A DNA stretch of 64,000 nt. It comes from Pseudomonas syringae. Lineage in GTDB: Bacteria; Pseudomonadota; Gammaproteobacteria; Pseudomonadales; Pseudomonadaceae. The stretch covers positions 20,191 to 84,190 of the forward strand of contig NZ_JPQU01000032.1 of NCBI RefSeq assembly GCF_000737245.1. The letters are read 5' to 3'. The notes below the pieces were generated by a model. That model saw only the letters and a program-made list of their open reading frames with translations, was not told the DNA's origin and did not search any database. This document shows positions 18,605 through 27,477 of the stretch, piece by piece. The position numbers and the translations under genes are program-made. The first letter of the stretch is position 1. Each line of letters opens with the position of its first letter.

Positions 18605-20830
18605 TCATTCATTGAAGTCACGCCAGAAGCGTCTTTCATGGCGTTGAGACTGCGGCTGCCCGAAGGTTCCCAATTGCAGGCTGATCGCGCCAAGTTCGGC
18701 GCTGTCGTAAGGCGTAATACCCAGCCAGCCATAGCGCGCAATGACCATCGGGTGCGGGTGACCAAAGGCATTGTTGCGTCCTCGGGAAATCAGCACACCT
18801 TTCGGCCCGACCGCTTGGAGAAAGTTTTTCGACGACGAGGTCCGGCTGCCGTGGTGCGGTGCCTGCAGCCAGTGCGCACGCAGATCGAAGCCGCTGTCGA
18901 TCAAGGCCCGCTCGGCAGCCACATCGATGTCGCCCGTCAACAGAAGCCTTTCACCCTGCGCATCAACCATCAACACACACGACGACTGATTCCCCTCCCC
19001 GGCGTGCTGCCAGCGCCAGATTGAAAACGTCACACCGTCCCACTCCCAGCGTTGATCATTTTCACAAAGCTGGGTATTCAGAAGAGCGGGCAATCTGGCC
19101 AGTTCACCACCCAGCACCCGCGCAACCGGCAAGCTTTGAAAAACAGCTAACGCACCCCCGGCATGATCGGCATCGGCGTGGCTGAGTACCATCAGGTCCA
19201 GTTTGGCCACGCCAGCCTTGCGGATGGCTGGCAGCACCACACGCTGACCGACATCAAACTCGCCAAAACGCGGGCCAGCGTCATAAAGCAGAGCGTGTTG
19301 CCGGGTTCGCAGCATAATTGCCAGGCCCTGCCCCACATCCAGTTGCAGCACTTGCACTTGACCGTGAGGTACGGTTTTCAACGGTGGGAACACACACAGC
19401 AGCAATAACGGCCAGCCCAACGGCCGCACGGGTAGCCCGCTGGGCAACAGCAGTAACACCGCGCCCAACAGACTCAGCAGCCAGACCCAGATCGGCAACG
19501 CGCTGGGTACCCAGGCGGGTAGCCAGTCAGCCATCCAGCCAAGGAACGTGAACAGCCATTGCAGCGCCCCGCCCGCGAGCCACAGCAGACTTTCCCCCAA
19601 CAGCGGCACTGGCAGCAGCAATGTGCCGAGCAACGCAGGAGGCAACACCACGAAACTGACCCAGGGCACCGCGACCAGGTTGGCCACCGGCCCGCTGAGG
19701 CTGATGGGGAGGTTCAAGGCCAGCAGCACCGGCAATAAACCGATGGCAATCAACCATTGCGCGCGGGTCCAGCTGCGCAGCCAGCTCCAGGCGCCGAGCC
19801 GAGCGCTGAAAATCAGGATCAGAACCGCCACTGCGGCGAACGACAACCACAGACCGGGCCGCAGGCTGGCCAGCGGCTCCAGGATTAGCACCACATTAAG
19901 CGACAGCAAAAACGGCAAGGTCACGCCCAGATGACGAAAGCGCAGGCGCCAGATCAGGACCATACCCACCATCACACAGGCCCGCCGCACCGGCACGTCG
20001 AAGCCTGCCAGCAGGCCGTAAGCCAGCGCCGCGGCAAACGCCAGGCCGCACGCCCAAGGGAGCCAGGGCAGCGCTCGCGGCCAAAGCCCCCACCGGGCCA
20101 GACCGGCGATCAGCCCATACATCACCCCCGCCAGCAGGCCAATGTGCTGACCGGAGATCACCAGCAAGTGCACAGCACCCGTATTTTGCAGGACTTCCCA
20201 ATCGGCGCGACTCAGGCCCGAACCGTCGCCCAGCACCAGCGCGGCCAGCCCGCCCTCACGCCCCTGTGCGTCCACGGCCAACAGGCGCTGGCGTATCCCG
20301 TCACGCCACCCGGACGCCACCGACGCCAGCCGCTCGCCATCTGCCACCGTGCCAGTCGCGCCAATCCGCTGGGCCAGCAGCCAGGCTTCATAATCAAACG
20401 CATCAGGGTTGACCAACCCGCCGGGCCGCTTGAGCTTTACCGCCAGCCGCCAGCGTTCGCCACTACGAATCTGCGGCCCGCCATACCAGGCCACGCGGAT
20501 CAGCTCCGGCAAGCGGGTCCGGCGTGATTGGGGGTTTTCCAACTCAAAGCGCACCACTCCGTCAGCGGCAGCAGGCAAACCCACCACCTTGCCCTCCAGC
20601 CACAGCGTCTGGCCGTCGAGCCGTGTCGGCAATCGATCATTGAGCGCTGATTGGGCCGAGACACAAGCCCACGTAAAGCCCAGCAAAAACAGCGCCAGCG
20701 GATAGCTGCGAAACGGCAGCAGCATCAACGCCAGCACCGGCATCACCACTAACAACCAGACCGGTGGCAAGGTCGGTAAAAAGCGTAACGCCAGCAAACC
20801 CAAGGCGAACGCGAACATCCCTGTGCGCAT
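18605..20830 (-). CDS. comEC: DNA uptake channel protein ComEC/Rec2
   Basis: Inner-membrane channel for single-stranded DNA entry in natural transformation. The 741-aa protein has N-terminal membrane helices, a DUF4131-like periplasmic domain, the Competence domain with LLVISGQHIGL and VPVRRACVMVG, and a C-terminal metallo-beta-lactamase-like domain. That last domain carries LSHADADHAGG and APHHGSRTSSS. Length and motifs are complete, so it should be functional. In P. aeruginosa this gene is next to a DUF2062 gene and lolCDE; here the next gene is rluB. Confidence 0.95.
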   Translation of the reverse strand: MRTGMFAFALGLLALRFLPTLPPVWLLVVMPVLALMLLPFRSYPLALFLLGFTWACVSAQSALNDRLPTRLDGQTLWLEGKVVGLPAAADGVVRFELENPQSRRTRLPELIRVAWYGGPQIRSGERWRLAVKLKRPGGLVNPDAFDYEAWLLAQRIGATGTVADGERLASVASGWRDGIRQRLLAVDAQGREGGLAALVLGDGSGLSRADWEVLQNTGAVHLLVISGQHIGLLAGVMYGLIAGLARWGLWPRALPWLPWACGLAFAAALAYGLLAGFDVPVRRACVMVGMVLIWRLRFRHLGVTLPFLLSLNVVLILEPLASLRPGLWLSFAAVAVLILIFSARLGAWSWLRSWTRAQWLIAIGLLPVLLALNLPISLSGPVANLVAVPWVSFVVLPPALLGTLLLPVPLLGESLLWLAGGALQWLFTFLGWMADWLPAWVPSALPIWVWLLSLLGAVLLLLPSGLPVRPLGWPLLLLCVFPPLKTVPHGQVQVLQLDVGQGLAIMLRTRQHALLYDAGPRFGEFDVGQRVVLPAIRKAGVAKLDLMVLSHADADHAGGALAVFQSLPVARVLGGELARLPALLNTQLCENDQRWEWDGVTFSIWRWQHAGEGNQSSCVLMVDAQGERLLLTGDIDVAAERALIDSGFDLRAHWLQAPHHGSRTSSSKNFLQAVGPKGVLISRGRNNAFGHPHPMVIARYGWLGITPYDSAELGAISLQLGTFGQPQSQRHERRFWRDFNE

Positions 20831-20927
20831 ACAAGCTCATCTCTGATAACCGCGAAGATCATCACAAGGCTTAGCGCAACCGGGAGCGAGCGTCGGAATC
20901 AAGTGTCACAAGGTCTGAATTTCAGGC

Positions 20928-20962
20928 AAAAAAAACGCCCATCCTGAGATGAGCGTTTTTTC
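20928..20962 (-). terminator. Intrinsic terminator of rluB
   Basis: AAAAAACGC-CATC and GATG-GCGTTTTTT arms form a hairpin with one mismatch and a T run. It lies 12 nt past the rluB stop, before comEC. Confidence 0.85.
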
Positions 20963-20973
20963 ACGACTGACGT

Positions 20974-22221
20974 TTACTGCGGTTTGCGACGACCGAAGCC
21001 CGGGCGCTGGCCCGAACCCGATGCCGGGCCACGGCGCTTGCCGGACGGCGCGTCGTCAACCAGGGTGATACCCGGACGTTTCGGCGACGGCTTGGCTGGC
21101 CGCTTGTTCATGTCGCTTGGACGCTCAGCCACTGGCGTGCCACGGCTGTTGTCGCTGCGACCATTGGCCGGACGCGGGCTGCGCGGCGACGGCTTGCTCG
21201 GATCGTTACGCTGACCACGGTTCGAATCGGTGCGCGGTGCAGCTGGACGCTGGGCCCGATCACGGTCGCTGCCGGTGATCTGCGGCTGACGCGGCGCACG
21301 ATCGTGGGTCGGGGCGGCATCTTTCGCCGGACGCAATGTGCGCACGACCCGCTCGCCTTTGCCCAACGGACGGGACGACTGGCGCTGCAAGCGCTCAAGT
21401 TTGTCCTTGGTCTTGGCGTTCATCTGTGGCTGAGCCACAGGCGTCAGGCCCACTTCAGCACTGAGTACGTCGACTTCGTACTGGCTCATTTCGCGCCAGC
21501 GGCCCATCGGCAGGTCAGAGTTGAGGAACACCGGCCCGTAACGCACGCGCTTCAGACGGCTGACCACCAGACCCTGGGATTCCCACAGGCGACGGACTTC
21601 GCGGTTGCGACCTTCCATCACCACGCAGTGATACCAGTGGTTGAAACCTTCACCGCCTGGCGCTTGCTGGATATCGGTGAAGCGAGCCGGACCGTCTTCG
21701 AGGACAACGCCAGCTTTCAGGCGCGCAATCATGTCGTCGTCGACTTCGCCACGGACACGCACCGCGTATTCACGGTCCATTTCGAACGAAGGGTGCATCA
21801 GGCGGTTGGCCAGCTCACCGTCAGTGGTGAACATCAGCAGACCGGTGGTGTTGATGTCCAGACGACCGATGTTGACCCAACGGCCTTCTTTTGGACGCGG
21901 CAGGCGATCGAACACCGTCGGGCGACCTTCAGGGTCGTCACGGGTACAGATTTCACCGTCCGGCTTGTTGTACATGATCACGCGGCGCACCGTTTCGGCG
22001 GCCTCTTCACGCTTGATGACGCGGCCATCAACGCTGATCGCATCGTGCAGATCGACCCGTTGACCAAGGGTCGCGTCCTTGCCATTGACCTTAATCCGGC
22101 CCTGGCTGATCCAGGCTTCGACGTCGCGACGCGAGCCTACGCCAATACGTGCCAGAACCTTCTGCAGCTTTTCGCCTGCGGGTCCGATTTCCTGGCTGTC
22201 CTGCTTGTCTTTTTCACTCAT
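20974..22221 (-). CDS. rluB: 23S rRNA pseudouridine(2605) synthase RluB
   Basis: Modifies U2605 of 23S rRNA (E. coli number). The 415-aa protein has an N-terminal S4 domain (about 17-75) and an RsuA-type catalytic domain with the active aspartate in GRLDINTTGL. It also has a long basic, Arg/Pro/Ser-rich tail from about residue 265 that is disordered and likely RNA-binding. A GGGAGGTG site precedes the ATG. The tail is longer than in E. coli RluB, as is usual in Pseudomonas. Confidence 0.95.
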   Translation of the reverse strand: MSEKDKQDSQEIGPAGEKLQKVLARIGVGSRRDVEAWISQGRIKVNGKDATLGQRVDLHDAISVDGRVIKREEAAETVRRVIMYNKPDGEICTRDDPEGRPTVFDRLPRPKEGRWVNIGRLDINTTGLLMFTTDGELANRLMHPSFEMDREYAVRVRGEVDDDMIARLKAGVVLEDGPARFTDIQQAPGGEGFNHWYHCVVMEGRNREVRRLWESQGLVVSRLKRVRYGPVFLNSDLPMGRWREMSQYEVDVLSAEVGLTPVAQPQMNAKTKDKLERLQRQSSRPLGKGERVVRTLRPAKDAAPTHDRAPRQPQITGSDRDRAQRPAAPRTDSNRGQRNDPSKPSPRSPRPANGRSDNSRGTPVAERPSDMNKRPAKPSPKRPGITLVDDAPSGKRRGPASGSGQRPGFGRRKPQ

Positions 22222-22406
22222 CTGGGCACCTCCCGGTGTGTCGATTCAGGGGACGCCGAGGACCGGCGTGACCTGTTGCCTGGGCCGTGGATAGCCGCAG
22301 GACATCATTCTGATAAAGCTGATGGCGAGCATGAATCGCCAAAAGGTCGCGAATCATACGCTCACCCAGCGCAATGCGCATCAGAGCGTAGTCGAAAACA
22401 GGTGGG

Positions 22407-22598
22407 TTATTTCTTTTTCCGCCGACCGGCTTTCTTCAAATCCTTCAAGCGAACCGCCGAATCGGCGAGCACGCCTTTGCGTTCGTCCTTGTCCATTTTC
22501 TTCCAGCCCTTGATTTCCTTCTTGCTCCGGCCACAGCCGATGCAGATGTCGTCGTCGAATTTGCAGAGGCTGATACAGGGATTTTTGCTGCTGCTCAT
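22407..22598 (-). CDS. DUF1289 small cysteine-rich protein
   Basis: The 63-aa protein MSSSKNPCISLCKFDDDICIGCGRSK... has four cysteines in the CxxxC...CxxC layout of DUF1289 (YdhL-type) and a lysine-rich C-terminus. Function unknown; metal binding is likely. An open frame continues upstream to 22676, but that part is REP sequence, so I start at the ATG at 22598. Confidence 0.88.
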   Translation of the reverse strand: MSSSKNPCISLCKFDDDICIGCGRSKKEIKGWKKMDKDERKGVLADSAVRLKDLKKAGRRKKK

Positions 22599-22632
22599 CA
22601 CTAATGCCCTGCACAGAGACGGTATAAAACCT

Positions 22633-22724
22633 TGTGGGAGCGAGCTTGCTCGCGAAGAAGTCGGTACATCCGGCACATTTTTCTAGCAGGTAATATCGCT
22701 TTCGCGAGCAAGCTCGCTCCCACA
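22633..22724. repeat. REP doublet (TGTGGGAGCGAGCTTGCTCGCGAA)
   Basis: TGTGGGAGCGAGCTTGCTCG at the left end returns inverted at the right end (TTCGCGAGCAAGCTCGCTCC...), with about 45 nt between. This is a typical Pseudomonas REPIN, placed between the DUF1289 gene and scpB. Confidence 0.9.
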
Positions 22725-22736
22725 GAGAGGCTGCGC

Positions 22737-23504
22737 CTACAGTGGACCGGCCCCGTCGTCTGATTCCTTATCAGGCTCATCCAGCAACAAATCATCAAAG
22801 TCGATCTTCAGACCCTGCTCCATGGAGTCAAGTTCGACCAACAGGCTGCGAAAACTGGTTTCGTCCCTGGGTTCTTCAGGCTCCGCATCAGGATCAATAC
22901 TGGCGTCGGCCAGGGCTTGCAGATGCGCAGGCACCGGAGCGTCTTCGAAGTCCATCACCGGGTCAGGTTCCAGCTCACGCAAATCGGCGAGCGGCGGCAA
23001 GTCGTCGAGGTTTTTCAGATTGAAGTGATCGAGAAATGCCTTGGTCGTCGCGAACATTGCCGGACGGCCGGGCACTTCGCGATACCCCACGACTCGGATC
23101 CATTCGCGCTCCAGCAACGTCTTGACGATATGACTGTTAACCGCCACACCCCGCACGTCTTCAATCTCGCCACGAGTAATCGGCTGACGATAGGCAATCA
23201 ACGCCATGGTTTCCAGCATGGCTCGGGAATAACGCTGGGGCCGTTCTTCCCACAGGCGCCCGACCCACGGGGAGAATTTCTCGCGGATCTGCAAGCGGTA
23301 GCCGGACGCGACTTCCTTAAGCTCAAAGGCCCTGCCTTCACAGGATTTACCCAGCAGCTGCAGGGCTTTCTTGAAGACCGGCGGTTCCGGACGCTCGCCC
23401 TCTTCGAACAATTCGAACAGGCGTTCCAGGGATTGCGGCTTACCCGAGGCCAATAGGAATGCTTCCAGCAACGGGGCCAGCTCGCGGGGTTCATTGAGGT
23501 TCAT
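22737..23504 (-). CDS. scpB: Segregation and condensation protein ScpB
   Basis: Winged-helix dimer that works with ScpA and an SMC-type ATPase in chromosome organisation. From the ATG at 23504 the 255-aa protein begins MNLNEPRELAPLLEAFLLASGKPQ and contains LETMALIAYRQPITRGEIEDVRGV, the ScpB signature, followed by an acidic C-terminal tail of about 70 residues. The frame extends upstream into scpA, but that part is not ScpB-like. It starts 10 nt after the scpA stop. Confidence 0.94.
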   Translation of the reverse strand: MNLNEPRELAPLLEAFLLASGKPQSLERLFELFEEGERPEPPVFKKALQLLGKSCEGRAFELKEVASGYRLQIREKFSPWVGRLWEERPQRYSRAMLETMALIAYRQPITRGEIEDVRGVAVNSHIVKTLLEREWIRVVGYREVPGRPAMFATTKAFLDHFNLKNLDDLPPLADLRELEPDPVMDFEDAPVPAHLQALADASIDPDAEPEEPRDETSFRSLLVELDSMEQGLKIDFDDLLLDEPDKESDDGAGPL

Positions 23505-23514
23505 TGATCTGCTC

Positions 23515-24345
23515 TTATTCGGCTCGCGCCCGCACATGGATAACGGCGAAGGGCTCATTCTGCACCAGTTCCACCAAGGACTCCTTGACCAGCTCAAGCA
23601 CGGCCATGAACGTCACCACCACGCCCAGCCGCCCTTCTTCGGCGGTGAACAGCTCGGCAAATGGCACAAACCCGCCACCCTTCAGGCGCTCCAGCACGTC
23701 ACTCATACGTTCTCGGGTGGACAACGCTTCCCGGCTGACCTGATGGCTTTCGAACATGTCGCCACGGCGTAACACTTCGGCCATGGACATCAGCAGCTCA
23801 TCCAGGCTGACATCGGGCAACAGTTTTCGCGCCCGGGCTTCAGGGGCGTCAAGTTTCGGTACAGTGACATCCCTTCCAACCCGGGTCAGTTGGTCGATGC
23901 CTTCAGCGGCTGCCTTGAAGCGCTCGTATTCCTGCAGACGGCGGATCAGTTCAGCGCGGGGGTCGTCCTCTTCGGCTTCAACCTCGGCGGAACGCGGTAG
24001 CAACATGCGCGACTTGATCTCGGCCAGCATGGCAGCCATGACCAGATATTCCGCCGCCAATTCCAGGCGCACGCTCTTCATCAACTCGACGTAGCCCATG
24101 TACTGCTTGGTGATTTCCGCCACCGGGATATCGAGGATGTCGATGTTCTGCTTGCGAATCAGGTACAGCAGCAGGTCCAGCGGGCCTTCGAAGGCTTCGA
24201 GAAAGACTTCAAGGGCATCCGGCGGAATGTACAGATCGATAGGCATCTGCGTGACCGCCTGGCCATAGACCATGGCGAACGGCAGTTCCTGCTGGGCCCC
24301 GGCCTGGCTGTCGAGAGTTTCGACGCTGCTTGTCGCTCCTGACAT
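23515..24345 (-). CDS. scpA: Segregation and condensation protein ScpA
   Basis: Kleisin subunit bridging SMC heads. The 276-aa sequence has the N-terminal kleisin block FEGPLDLLLYLIRKQNIDILDIPVAEITKQYM and the C-terminal winged-helix region MAVLELVKESLVELVQ. An N-terminal extension of about 45 residues precedes the conserved part. The ATG overlaps the stop of the YciO-like gene (TAATG). The order yciO-scpA-scpB-rluB is conserved in gammaproteobacteria. Confidence 0.94.
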   Translation of the reverse strand: MSGATSSVETLDSQAGAQQELPFAMVYGQAVTQMPIDLYIPPDALEVFLEAFEGPLDLLLYLIRKQNIDILDIPVAEITKQYMGYVELMKSVRLELAAEYLVMAAMLAEIKSRMLLPRSAEVEAEEDDPRAELIRRLQEYERFKAAAEGIDQLTRVGRDVTVPKLDAPEARARKLLPDVSLDELLMSMAEVLRRGDMFESHQVSREALSTRERMSDVLERLKGGGFVPFAELFTAEEGRLGVVVTFMAVLELVKESLVELVQNEPFAVIHVRARAE

Positions 24346-24974
24346 TACGCCTGCACACCAAAAGGTGAAGGGTCGCCGCAGCCAACGCGAATGACCTGCG
24401 GCTCACCTTCGGCCAGATTGATCACCGTTGATGCCGAAATGCCGCCAATCCCGCCGTCGATAATCAGATCAACCTGATGCTCGAGGATCTGGCGCATGTC
24501 GTAAGGATCGCTCAATGGCACTGTCTCGCCGGGCATGATCAGGCTGACGCTCATCAGCGGCTCGCCCAGTTCTTCGAGCAGCGCCTGAGCGATGGGATGC
24601 TCCGGAACCCGCAGGCCAATGGTGCGGCGCTTGGGATGCAGAATCAGTCGCGGCACTTCGCGAGTGGCATTGAGAATGAAGGTGTAAGGCCCCGGCGTGT
24701 GCGCCTTGAGCGCGCGGAAAGCCCCGGTGTCGACTTTGGCGAACAGGCCCAGTTGCGACAGGTCGCAGCACATCAGGGTGAAGTTGTGCTTGTCGTCCAG
24801 CTGCCGCAGACGGCGAATGCGCTCAATGGCGCTTTTGTCGCCCAATTGACAACCCAGCGCGTAGGACGAATCGGTTGGATAGACCACCAGCCCGCCGGCC
24901 TTGATGATTTCCACCGCCTGTTTAATCAGGCGCGGCTGCGGGTTTTCCGGATGGACCTGGAAAAATTGACTCAC
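24345..24974 (-). CDS. YciO/TsaC/Sua5-family protein
   Basis: Member of the YrdC-fold family related to threonylcarbamoyl-AMP synthases used for tRNA t6A. The 209-aa protein has PTDSSYALGC and the later SVSLIMPGET region, placing it in the YciO branch, whose true substrate in vivo is uncertain. I choose the GTG at 24974 (VSQFFQVHPENPQ) because AGGAAG lies 6 nt upstream. The longer frame to 25013 would overlap the preceding gene. Confidence 0.9.
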   Translation of the reverse strand: MSQFFQVHPENPQPRLIKQAVEIIKAGGLVVYPTDSSYALGCQLGDKSAIERIRRLRQLDDKHNFTLMCCDLSQLGLFAKVDTGAFRALKAHTPGPYTFILNATREVPRLILHPKRRTIGLRVPEHPIAQALLEELGEPLMSVSLIMPGETVPLSDPYDMRQILEHQVDLIIDGGIGGISASTVINLAEGEPQVIRVGCGDPSPFGVQA

Positions 24975-24987
24975 GGTAACTTCCTGT

Positions 24988-25851
24988 TCAGACGGCGGCA
25001 GTAGGCTGGTCATGTTTGAATCGAGCCCAAAGTGGCGGCAAGTCTTCGGGAACCGGGCGATAAATACCTATTTCGGCCCAGCCTCCCGGAGCATGAAAAT
25101 CACTGCCGGCGGTAACCAGCAGACCAAATTCACGAGCCAGAATGGCCAGGGTTCCGACCTGCTCGGCAGGTTGCAGACCGTTGACCACTTCAATGGCATG
25201 GCCGCCGGCCTGAAGAAAGTCGGCGACCAGTTTACGACGCTTGCTACGGGTGAAATCGTAATGCGAAGGGTGCGCTAGGCTGACCCAGGCGTTGGACTCC
25301 CGCAAAGTGGCGACGGTTTCCTCCAGTGTCGGCCAGTGTTGCTTCACATCACCCAGCTTGCCCGCACCCAGCCATTTACGAAACGCCTCGGCGCGATCCT
25401 TGACGAACCCGGCACGCACCATGAAGTCGGCGAAGTGTGGTCGAGCCGGAGCATTGCCGCTGTCGCCCAGTTCTTGCTGAATGGCTCGGGCACCTTCCAG
25501 CGCACCGGGCATACCTTTGATCGCCAATTTTCGACTGATTTCTTCGGCTCGTAGCCATCGGCCATCATGCAAGCGGGCGATAGCCGCGACCAAAGCCGGA
25601 GCATCAACGGCAAAACCATAGCCCAGAATATGGATGGTTGCCCCGCCCCAGGTGCAGGAAAGCTCAACGCCATTCACCAGCTGCATACCTAGCGCATGCG
25701 CCGCCGTACGGGCCTCGGCGAGCCCTTCGAGGGTGTCGTGATCGGTCAGGGAAAGGACGCGCACGCCGTTTTCATAAGCACGGGCGACCAGAACCGAAGG
25801 CGCGAGGGCGCCATCGGAGGCGGTGCTGTGGCAGTGCAGGTCAACATTCAT
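24988..25851 (-). CDS. PHP-domain phosphoesterase (RNase AM / YciV type)
   Basis: PHP-fold metal-dependent phosphoesterase. E. coli YciV (RNase AM) trims 5' ends of rRNA, and relatives cleave 3',5'-nucleoside bisphosphates. From the ATG at 25851 the 287-aa protein begins MNVDLHCHSTASDG, with metal-binding HxH, SLTDHDTLEG, and later SLAHPSHYDF and GSDFHAPGG. An in-frame ATG seven codons upstream (25872) is possible. It heads the minus-strand yciV-yciO-scpA-scpB operon and faces yciB across 66 nt. Confidence 0.92.
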   Translation of the reverse strand: MNVDLHCHSTASDGALAPSVLVARAYENGVRVLSLTDHDTLEGLAEARTAAHALGMQLVNGVELSCTWGGATIHILGYGFAVDAPALVAAIARLHDGRWLRAEEISRKLAIKGMPGALEGARAIQQELGDSGNAPARPHFADFMVRAGFVKDRAEAFRKWLGAGKLGDVKQHWPTLEETVATLRESNAWVSLAHPSHYDFTRSKRRKLVADFLQAGGHAIEVVNGLQPAEQVGTLAILAREFGLLVTAGSDFHAPGGWAEIGIYRPVPEDLPPLWARFKHDQPTAAV

Positions 25852-25917
25852 AGGTGGCGCTTTCGCTATCATTGATGTTTGTTATTATGCCGCCACATCC
25901 TGCTTCTGGCTGCCATT

Positions 25918-26520
25918 GTGAAACAATTCATCGACTTCATCCCGCTGCTGCTGTTTTTCATCGTTTACAAAATCGAGCCTCGCGCCGTCGATATCCTCGG
26001 CAATAGCTACATGCTGGGTGGTATTTTCAGTGCGACCGCCATGCTGATCGTCAGTTCAGTGGTGGTGTACGGCATTCTGTTCATCAAACAGGGCAAGCTG
26101 GAAAAGAGCCAGTGGCTGACGCTGGTCGCCTGCCTGGTGTTCGGCAGCCTCACCCTGGCCTTCCACAGCGAAACCTTCCTGAAGTGGAAGGCGCCGGTGG
26201 TGAACTGGCTGTTTGCCCTGGCTTTTCTCGGCAGCCACTTCATTGGTGACCGTCCGCTGATCCAGCGGATCATGGGCCACGCTGTGAGCTTGCCTCCAGC
26301 GATCTGGGTCAAACTGAACATCGCCTGGATCATCTTCTTCCTGTTCTGCGGTGCGGCCAACCTTTATGTGGCCTTCACCTATCAGGAATTCTGGGTGGAC
26401 TTCAAAGTATTCGGCAGCCTGGGCATGACCCTGCTGTTCCTGATTGGCCAGGGCGTGTTCCTTGCCAAGCACATGCATGACCCGGCCGCGACGCCGCCAA
26501 CCACAAAAACCGAGGACTGA
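25918..26520 (+). CDS. yciB: Inner-membrane septation protein YciB (IspA family)
   Basis: Small integral membrane protein linked to cell-envelope integrity and division. From the GTG at 25918 the 200-aa protein starts [22 protein letters not shown] and has five to six hydrophobic segments with the conserved [19 protein letters not shown] and [20 protein letters not shown] blocks. The open frame upstream to 25879 is not conserved in the family. yciI follows at once. Confidence 0.93.
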   Translation: MKQFIDFIPLLLFFIVYKIEPRAVDILGNSYMLGGIFSATAMLIVSSVVVYGILFIKQGKLEKSQWLTLVACLVFGSLTLAFHSETFLKWKAPVVNWLFALAFLGSHFIGDRPLIQRIMGHAVSLPPAIWVKLNIAWIIFFLFCGAANLYVAFTYQEFWVDFKVFGSLGMTLLFLIGQGVFLAKHMHDPAATPPTTKTED

Positions 26521-26521
26521 C

Positions 26522-26821
26522 ATGCTCTACGCAATCATTGCTACAGACGTCGAAAACTCCCTGGAAAAACGCTTGAGCGTGCGCCCCGCTCACCTTGAGC
26601 GCCTCAACGCCCTCAAGGCTGAAGGACGCCTGGTTCTGGCCGGGCCGCACCCGGCGGTGGACAGCAATGATCCTGGCGCTGCGGGTTTCTCCGGCAGTCT
26701 GATCGTTGCCGAGTTCGAATCCCTGAGCGCCGCGAAAAGCTGGGCCGAAGCCGACCCGTTTGTCAAAGCCGGGGTGTACGGCAATGTTGTAGTCAAGCCT
26801 TTCAAGCAAGTCCTGCCTTAG
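26522..26821 (+). CDS. yciI: YciI-family protein
   Basis: A 99-aa ferredoxin-fold protein of the YCII family, [28 protein letters not shown]..., with the conserved histidine near residue 23 and an aspartate at AEADPF. Function in the cell is unclear; some relatives dechlorinate aromatic compounds. The ATG is 1 nt after the yciB stop, a conserved pairing. Confidence 0.93.
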   Translation: MLYAIIATDVENSLEKRLSVRPAHLERLNALKAEGRLVLAGPHPAVDSNDPGAAGFSGSLIVAEFESLSAAKSWAEADPFVKAGVYGNVVVKPFKQVLP

Positions 26822-26835
26822 TCCCTCGTCATACG

Positions 26836-26950
26836 GTGGGACCGGCGCGTGGGACCGGCTTTAGCCGGGAAGAGGCAGTAAAACCAGCACATTTACTGTG
26901 TCAGGAATACAGCCTTCCCGGCTAAAGCCGGTCCCACTAGCCGGTCCCAC
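26836..26950. repeat. Inverted repeat (GTGGGACCGGCTTTAGCCGGGAAG family)
   Basis: GTGGGACCGGCTTTAGCCGG and its inverse enclose about 40 nt, with an extra half-copy of the end sequence on each outer side. This family differs from the TGTGGGAGCG type and recurs at 42126-42214, 50833-50920 and 63917-64000. Confidence 0.9.
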
Positions 26951-27059
26951 ACGATTACTACTTCGCTCACTAATCATTCCCAACGCCCTGCCGACAACCT
27001 GTTGAATGCTCGACTCACTGTCGAGAACGCTGCCATTTTTAAAAACAACAGGAGTTCAG

Positions 27060-27470
27060 ATGCGTTCAGGTTCGGTGTGTCTGCTGGTTATGATCTTGGC
27101 AACGGGTACCCCTGCCCTGGCCGAAGAAACGAACGGTTCAGCATCTCAGATGGTGCCTTCGCCATCTGTGGCGAATAACGTCAGCGACCTGCAACAAAGG
27201 CTGGCGGAAAGCGAGCGCCAACGCCTGGAGCTGCTCAAGCAAGTGCAGAATGTCGATGCTGACCGTGACGGCGCACTACTGAGTCGTCTTCGCCAGGAGA
27301 ACCAAAGGCTCAAGTTGCAACTCAAAGAAGCACAATCCGTTGAACCGCAGCGCCTCCTCACCGAACAGCAGCAATGGTTCGTGACCGGTGGTGGTGTTGC
27401 GCTGATAGCCCTTCTGTGCGGTATCTTTGCTCGCGGTGGACGTAAGCAGCGTCGACAGTGGCTAAATTGA
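27060..27470 (+). CDS. Exported coiled-coil protein with C-terminal membrane anchor
   Basis: Unnamed 136-aa protein. Seen: a signal peptide (residues 1-21, ending ALAEE), a charged coiled coil at about 40-100 (VSDLQQRLAESERQRLELLKQ), a membrane helix at about 107-123 and a short basic tail. This is the layout of TIGR04211-type proteins without their SH3 domain. The ATG at 27060 has CAGGAG upstream; the frame open from 27006 lacks support. It lies 7 nt before the response regulator and may be part of the Cpx-like operon, as a topology-sensing or envelope protein (inference). Confidence 0.78.
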   Translation: MRSGSVCLLVMILATGTPALAEETNGSASQMVPSPSVANNVSDLQQRLAESERQRLELLKQVQNVDADRDGALLSRLRQENQRLKLQLKEAQSVEPQRLLTEQQQWFVTGGGVALIALLCGIFARGGRKQRRQWLN

Positions 27471-27477
27471 GTGAGAA

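Noticed and set aside
22599..22676. Longer N-terminus for the DUF1289 protein
   Set aside because: The extension is translated from a REP element and is not part of the family.
26860..26937. GTGGGACCGG inverted repeat as an intrinsic terminator only
   Set aside because: There is no T run, and the same unit recurs in unrelated gaps, so it is a dispersed repeat first.
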